From JAAYBR01 sp033813475 (GTDB taxonomy: Bacteria; Hydrogenedentota; Hydrogenedentia; Hydrogenedentales; CAITNO01), in NCBI GenBank assembly GCA_033813475.1, contig JAPXRP010000162.1, forward strand, positions 1 to 9,962: a stretch of 9,962 nucleotides of DNA. Reading direction: 5' to 3'. Positions 4,963 through 9,962 of this stretch are shown one piece after another. The translations under genes and the position numbers were made by a program. Position 1 is the first letter of the stretch; every line of letters begins with the position of its first letter. Under the pieces are notes generated by a model, which saw nothing but the letters and a program-made list of their open reading frames with translations, did no database searches and was not told where the DNA came from.

Positions 4963-7900
4963 CTACTCCCCGAGGTCCAGGGCCTGGGCCATGCGCTTGG
5001 CCTGCTTGATGTCCATCTTGCCGGTGCCGAGGACGGGGATGGCCTCAATGCGGTAGAAGTTGTTCGCCTTGGGCTTCCAGAGGTTGGGCAGGTCCGAGGC
5101 GTCCAGCTTCTCCAGCAGCTCGTCGAGCTGCGCGTCCTCCAAAATGTGGAGCACGACGAGGCGCTCGCCCTTGGCGGCGTCGGGCACCCCCGCGACCACG
5201 AGGGACTGCTCCGTGAGGCCGAGCAGGGCGTGCAGGCTCTCCTCCACGCGGGTGTGGGGCACCATCTCGCCGGCGATCTTGCTAAACCGCGCGATGCGGT
5301 CCGTGATGGTGATGAAGCCCTCGTCGTCGAGGGCGGCGATGTCGCCCGTGGCGTACCAGCCGTCGCGCAGGACCTTCGCCGTGCGCTCCGGGTCGGCCAG
5401 GTAGCCCCGCATGACGTTGGGCCCCTTCACGAGCAGCTCGCCCGCCTCGCCCACGGGCAGGTCCGCCCCCGTGTCCGGGTCCACCACGCGCACGACCTGC
5501 CCGGTCATGGGCCGGCCGATGGAGCCGTGCTTCAGATTGCGCACGAAGAAGCCCGGCGAGGGGCAGTCGGGGCTGTTGACCGACACGACGGGGGCGCACT
5601 CGGTGGTGCCGTAGCCCTCGACGGGGACGATGCCGAACTTTTCGTTGAACGCGTCGCGGACGCGGGCGGGCAGCTTTTCCGCGCCGCCGACCACGAAGTC
5701 GAGGGACTTGAGCTGCCCCGGCTCGCACCGGCGGATGAAGCCCTGGAGGAAGGTGGCGGTGCACACCATGATGGAGCCGCCGTGCTTCTCGATGAGGCCG
5801 CCGATGGCCTTGGGCTCCAGCGGGTTTGGATGGAACACGGAGCGGACGCCCGCGAGGAACGGGGTCCACAGGCAGACGGCGTAGCCGAAGGAGTGGAACA
5901 GGGGCAGGAAGCCCACGACGCAGGTGTTCCAGTTGTGCGGAAAGACCTCCTGCGCGGACTCGACGAGGGTCATCACGTTGCGCTGCGTGAGCATGACGCC
6001 CTTCGGCTCGCCCTCGCTGCCGCTGGAGAAGATGACGGTCGCCAGGTCCTGGTCGGTTCGGCGCGCCGCGCCGAGGATGCGGTCCAGCAGGTGCACGGGG
6101 GCGAAGAGCGCCAGAAACATCCCGATGATCCGGTCGCGGCCCGTGACGGTTTCCCGGATGTCCTCCAGGTATACCGGGGTGCCGGGCACGTCCAGGGGGA
6201 GGCGCTCCAGGAACTTGCGCGATGTGAGGGTGTGCGTGATGCCGCAGCGGCGCGCGCAGGAGACGATGGTGTCGGAGGCCGCCGTGTAGTTGAGGTTCAC
6301 CGGAATTTTCCCAAGCATCTGCACCGCGATGTTCGCCAGCGCGCCGCCGACGGTCGAGGGCACGAGCAGCCCCACCATCTCGTCGGGCCCGAGAATCTTT
6401 TTCAGCTTGCGCGCGAACACGATGGCCCCGACCAGGGCCTTGAAGTAGGAAAGCTCGCCCGAGAGCCCGTCCGCCGTCGCCATGAAGCGCAGGCGGCGGC
6501 GCGCCATGCGCACAAACCCGTGCTGGAGCAGGCGGTACGCATAGGGCCGGTGGAAATAGGCCTCCATGCCCTCCACGCCGACGGCCTGGCGGACAGCCAC
6601 CGCCGGGGTGCCCGCCGGGAGCGGCGCGCCGAAGGCCACCTGCACCGGGTAGCGCAGGCGTCCCCACCAGCGCCACTGGATCTTGTTGTCGCGGAAGACG
6701 TACACGCGCTCCCACAGGCGGGTGATGGAGACGGGGATTACGGGCGCGCCCGACTCCGCCGCCAGGGAGTGGTAGTCGCGGAACCAGGGCGCCTCCAGCC
6801 CGTCGGGGTGAAGCCGGCGCTCGCGGCTCACGCACACGACCCATCCCTGCGCCAGCATCCGCCGGACGGCGGCCTCGGCCCCGCGCAGGCCCTCCTCGGT
6901 GGCGGTGTCCACGGGCAGCAGGTGCAGGTACTTGCCGAGGCGGCGCACCCAGGCGTGCTCCAGGCCGCGCCGCTCCAGCACCACGACCACCTCGCGCTCC
7001 GTGGCCATCTGGAGCGGCAGGGTGTCAATCAGGGAGTCGTGGTCCGCCACAAGCAGGGCGGGCCCGGCCTCGGGGAGATGGTTTCGTCCGGTCGCCATGA
7101 GGCGGAACAGGGTGCCGTCGAGCGGCCAGAGCAGGGCGCGCAGCACGAGCAGGGGGAGTTTCCAGGCGATGTAGACGCCCATGCCGAGGGAGACAACGCC
7201 AAGGATGAAGAAGACATGAAGGGGGGTGAGGCCGAGAAAACTGAGGCCCAGGAAGAGCCCGCCCGCGACGGCCATGCCCACAAAGGTCAGCATGTTGGTC
7301 GCGGCGATGATGCCGCCCTTCATCTCGCGCGGCGCGCGCTGCTGGAGCGTCGCCGCGAGGGGCACGTCAAAGACCCCCGCGAACGCGCCCAGCGCCATCG
7401 CCGCCGCCGTCAGGAAGAGGAAATAGCCCCCCGCCTGCGCCAGCGCGCCGCCGATCATGTCGTCCGCACCGCCGACCAGGGGGAAGACCACTGCCGCCAC
7501 AACGGGCACCAGCGTGGACTCGATGACGGCTTTCGGGATGGAGACCAGCACGCCGGTGACGGCCATGCCGACCGCGCCGATGAGGATGAAGCCCTGCTCG
7601 ATCTTGCCGCGCGACAGGTAGCCCGCCACAAGGGCCCCCGCGCCGATGCCCAGCGCCACCGCGGCCAGCAGGACGGAGTTGCGCGTCGCGCTGTAGTGCA
7701 GCACCGTGAGGGAATAGGCGGTGATGGCTGTCTGGGAGAGTGTGCCGGCAAACCAGAAGTAGGTGTAGCCGATGGTGACATTGAGCAGCACGGAGTCCGA
7801 CCAGATCACGCGCAGGTAGCGCCCCATGCCGGACCAGGGCATCAGGGGGATGCGCTGCCGGGGGTTGGCCGCCGGGGGCCGCGTGATCAGCAGCGCCGTC

Positions 7901-8532
7901 AGCGTTCCCACCACGGAGAGCATCACCAGGATCACGGACGCCTTGTACGGGGCCTCGCGGCACCACTCAAAGACCGGCCCCGCGACCCCGATCCCGATGA
8001 TGATGGAGACCACGGTGCCCATCTGGAGGATGCCGTTGCCCCAGGACAGGCGGGACTCGGGGAGCATCTCCGGCAGCAGCCCGTACTTGGCCGGGCTGAA
8101 CATGGTGCTCTGCGTGGCCATGAGAAAGAGGACCACCCACAGCAGGGGCACGTTCCCCAGGTAAAACACCACCCCGCCCAGGATCATGACGACGATTTCG
8201 AGATACTTGGTGTACTGGGCCACGGTGCCCTTGCTCAGACGGTCGGCCAGCGCCCCAAAGAACGAGGGGAACAGGATGAAGGGCAGGGAGAACAGGACGG
8301 TGGCCGCAGAGGGGACAAAATCCCCCGACTTGAACGTCAGGCCAAACAGGGAAATCTCCGCCGCACCCGCCACGCCGTCCACGGCATAGTGGGCCTCCAG
8401 CAGGAAGTAGATGATGACGTACTTGAAGAGGTTGTCGTTGAACGCGCCCTGGAACTGGGTGGCGAAGAGCCCCCAGAACCCCCTGCGGGGGTACGCGTCC
8501 ATGACGGCGGTCTGTCCGCTTTTTTCTGGCAT
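4963..8532 (-). CDS. aas: LplT-Aas fusion: lysophospholipid transporter / acyltransferase / acyl-ACP synthetase
   Basis: A 1189-residue inner-membrane protein that joins what E. coli makes as LplT (about 397 residues) and Aas (719). Residues 18-440 are an MFS transporter of LplT type with multiple hydrophobic spans (FATQFQGAFNDNLFKY, FGALADRLSKG), expected to flip lysophospholipid inward. Residues about 475-670 are a PlsC-like 1-acyltransferase with the HX4D pair His498/Asp503. Residues about 690-1185 are an AMP-forming acyl-ACP synthetase: FSSGSEGEPKGV near 833, GYGTTECAP near 972, the hinge DRIARFSKIAGEM near 1077 and GTGKMD with the C-terminal lysine near 1168. Together they re-acylate imported lysophospholipid. 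Acyltransferase motif III (FPEG in E. coli Aas) reads SRER near residue 570. Start 8532 has GGAG 9 nt upstream; the gap to marR is 58 nt. No frameshift is seen. Confidence 0.93.
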   Translation of the reverse strand: MPEKSGQTAVMDAYPRRGFWGLFATQFQGAFNDNLFKYVIIYFLLEAHYAVDGVAGAAEISLFGLTFKSGDFVPSAATVLFSLPFILFPSFFGALADRLSKGTVAQYTKYLEIVVMILGGVVFYLGNVPLLWVVLFLMATQSTMFSPAKYGLLPEMLPESRLSWGNGILQMGTVVSIIIGIGVAGPVFEWCREAPYKASVILVMLSVVGTLTALLITRPPAANPRQRIPLMPWSGMGRYLRVIWSDSVLLNVTIGYTYFWFAGTLSQTAITAYSLTVLHYSATRNSVLLAAVALGIGAGALVAGYLSRGKIEQGFILIGAVGMAVTGVLVSIPKAVIESTLVPVVAAVVFPLVGGADDMIGGALAQAGGYFLFLTAAAMALGAFAGVFDVPLAATLQQRAPREMKGGIIAATNMLTFVGMAVAGGLFLGLSFLGLTPLHVFFILGVVSLGMGVYIAWKLPLLVLRALLWPLDGTLFRLMATGRNHLPEAGPALLVADHDSLIDTLPLQMATEREVVVVLERRGLEHAWVRRLGKYLHLLPVDTATEEGLRGAEAAVRRMLAQGWVVCVSRERRLHPDGLEAPWFRDYHSLAAESGAPVIPVSITRLWERVYVFRDNKIQWRWWGRLRYPVQVAFGAPLPAGTPAVAVRQAVGVEGMEAYFHRPYAYRLLQHGFVRMARRRLRFMATADGLSGELSYFKALVGAIVFARKLKKILGPDEMVGLLVPSTVGGALANIAVQMLGKIPVNLNYTAASDTIVSCARRCGITHTLTSRKFLERLPLDVPGTPVYLEDIRETVTGRDRIIGMFLALFAPVHLLDRILGAARRTDQDLATVIFSSGSEGEPKGVMLTQRNVMTLVESAQEVFPHNWNTCVVGFLPLFHSFGYAVCLWTPFLAGVRSVFHPNPLEPKAIGGLIEKHGGSIMVCTATFLQGFIRRCEPGQLKSLDFVVGGAEKLPARVRDAFNEKFGIVPVEGYGTTECAPVVSVNSPDCPSPGFFVRNLKHGSIGRPMTGQVVRVVDPDTGADLPVGEAGELLVKGPNVMRGYLADPERTAKVLRDGWYATGDIAALDDEGFITITDRIARFSKIAGEMVPHTRVEESLHALLGLTEQSLVVAGVPDAAKGERLVVLHILEDAQLDELLEKLDASDLPNLWKPKANNFYRIEAIPVLGTGKMDIKQAKRMAQALDLGE

Positions 8533-8590
8533 GGGGCCGTTCTCCGTTGCCGCCCGGCGCTGGCCCGGCGGGGGTGGGTGGTTTGGTGTG

Positions 8591-9067
8591 TCAGCCCTCG
8601 TTAACGCCGGCGACCCCCGCCCGCAATTCCTCCAGCTGCCGGATCAGCGCCCTGCACTGGGTGTCGGTGAGCGGACGGCAGGCCTCATGCACCGCCTGGC
8701 GGTAGACCGGCTCCACCGTGTCCGCCAGGGTGCGGCCCCGGTCCGTCAGCTCCACATGGTAGATGCGCCGGTTGCCCGGCACCGCCACGCGGCGCACCAG
8801 TTCCTTGGCCTCCAGCTTGTCGAGGACGGAGGTGATGCTGGCGCGTGTGACCACGAGGCGCTTGCTCAGGTCGGACTGCGTCCAGTCCCGCATCTTGTAC
8901 TTGAGGGCGAAGAGAACGTTGAACTGGGCCTCCGTGAGCCCGTAGCGGCGGAAAAGCGTGTTGCCCTGGAGGGACATGAGGTTCGCGGTCCGCACGACGT
9001 TGAGGATGAGCTCATGCCGGAGGTCGTCCATGGGCCGTTCGAGCTGGAGTTCCTGGTTGAGCGACAT
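8591..9067 (-). CDS. MarR-family transcriptional regulator
   Basis: A 158-residue protein of typical MarR size. An N-terminal dimer helix (HELILNVVRTANLM) is followed by the winged helix-turn-helix: LTEAQFNVLFAL, then WTQSDLSKRLVVTRASITSVLDKLEAKELV as the recognition region (about residues 62-92), and the wing VAVPGNRRIYHVELTDRG. The C-terminal helices (VEPVYRQAV, CRALIRQLEEL) complete the dimer interface. The start at 9067 has a strong GGAGGA 6 nt upstream (9074-9079). The gene is 58 bp upstream of the LplT-Aas fusion on the same strand and has a good promoter at 9115-9144, so it probably is the first gene of that unit and may control itself and aas in response to a fatty acid or acyl-ACP. 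The family is certain; the ligand and target are inferred from position only. Confidence 0.93.
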   Translation of the reverse strand: MSLNQELQLERPMDDLRHELILNVVRTANLMSLQGNTLFRRYGLTEAQFNVLFALKYKMRDWTQSDLSKRLVVTRASITSVLDKLEAKELVRRVAVPGNRRIYHVELTDRGRTLADTVEPVYRQAVHEACRPLTDTQCRALIRQLEELRAGVAGVNEG

Positions 9068-9114
9068 GCCGAGTCCTCCAAGGTTGGTCGGGGGATGCCG
9101 AGCCTTTCACCCTC

Positions 9115-9144
9115 ATTGTAAGCGCAGCCACTGTTAGAAGTCAA
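9115..9144 (-). promoter_or_regulatory. sigma70-type promoter for marR-aas
   Basis: On the minus strand TTGACT (9139-9144) and TACAAT (9115-9120) are separated by 18 nt. Each box matches the consensus at five of six bases. Transcription would begin near 9108 and give a leader of about 40 nt containing the GGAGGA ribosome binding site. The octamer CTCGGCAT occurs twice in this leader (9095-9102 and 9066-9073 on the minus strand), 29 bp apart. I see no clear palindromic MarR operator. Confidence 0.65.
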
Positions 9145-9155
9145 GCGGTAAGGGG

Positions 9156-9194
9156 AAAAGAAAACCGGGCGCGCGGCCGAAACCGCGCGCCCGG
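9156..9194 (-). terminator. intrinsic terminator after asd
   Basis: On the minus strand a perfect 12-bp stem (CCGGGCGCGCGG with CCGCGCGCCCGG, 9165-9176 and 9183-9194) closes a 6-nt loop TTTCGG and is followed directly by TTTTCTTTT (9156-9164). It begins 17 bp after the asd stop codon. This is a textbook Rho-independent terminator and separates asd from the marR promoter, whose -35 starts 11 bp further on. Confidence 0.92.
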
Positions 9195-9211
9195 AGGGGG
9201 AACCTGGGGGG

Positions 9212-9962
<751 letters not shown>

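Noticed and set aside
8533..8590. A separate promoter or terminator between marR and the aas fusion
   Set aside because: The 58 bp are GC-rich with direct CGCCGGG repeats but show no -10 box, no good inverted repeat and no T run; only the ribosome binding site is clear.
4546..8604. A 1352-codon open frame on the plus strand opposite the aas fusion
   Set aside because: Its translation is rich in Arg, His, Gly, Ala and Gln with no recognisable motif. It is the usual antisense shadow of a long GC-rich gene, whose minus-strand frame shows clear domains throughout.
9068..9211. A riboswitch or MarR operator in the marR-asd junction
   Set aside because: The space is filled by a promoter and a terminator. 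No lysine-type leader would sit at the 3' end of asd, and I could not find a convincing palindromic operator apart from a short direct repeat.

Overview
The window is high-GC bacterial DNA with dense coding, long antisense shadow frames and a clear preference for one strand: five of the six genes read on the minus strand. The gene content points to a free-living Gram-negative-type heterotroph. It comprises L-rhamnose isomerase, a Tat-exported Gfo/Idh/MocA oxidoreductase with the Gln-Lys-Pro variant typical of PVC-group and related genomes, and a fused LplT-Aas phospholipid-repair protein. I would guess Planctomycetota, Hydrogenedentota or a neighbouring phylum, but the sequence alone does not settle it. 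A run of exactly 10 N shows that this is a scaffolded draft or metagenome assembly.

Layout from left to right: a 5'-truncated CAP/SCP-domain protein (+, 1-435) converges with only 3 bp to spare on an RlmI-type 23S rRNA methyltransferase (-, 439-1581). Then come rhaA (-, 1665-2942), a 447-bp non-coding region packed with repeats and holding the N gap (2943-3389), and a Tat-signal Gfo/Idh/MocA oxidoreductase (-, 3390-4742). A second, 220-bp repeat-bearing spacer follows (4743-4962). After it lie the 1189-residue LplT/PlsC/acyl-ACP synthetase fusion (-, 4963-8532), a MarR-family regulator directly upstream of it (-, 8591-9067), a short junction with a strong promoter and a textbook intrinsic terminator (9115-9194), and the 3' part of asd (-, 9212-9962, cut by the window edge).

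Functional grouping: marR and the aas fusion look like one transcription unit (58-nt gap, promoter ahead of marR), which suggests a lipid-responsive regulator of lysophospholipid recycling. rhaA and the exported oxidoreductase sit together and fit sugar catabolism, but a 447-bp repeat region separates them and each has its own candidate promoter. asd and its terminator form the end of a separate unit.

I found no convincing new defence, mobile or RNA system. The most interesting non-gene signals are a 71-nt direct repeat carrying an imperfect palindrome, a REP-like inverted pair of GTAG-headed hairpins lying between the two copies, and a degenerate decamer-period element with a decayed relative of the palindrome in the next spacer. 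In the proteins, the most notable oddity is an eroded acyltransferase motif III in the Aas part of the fusion.
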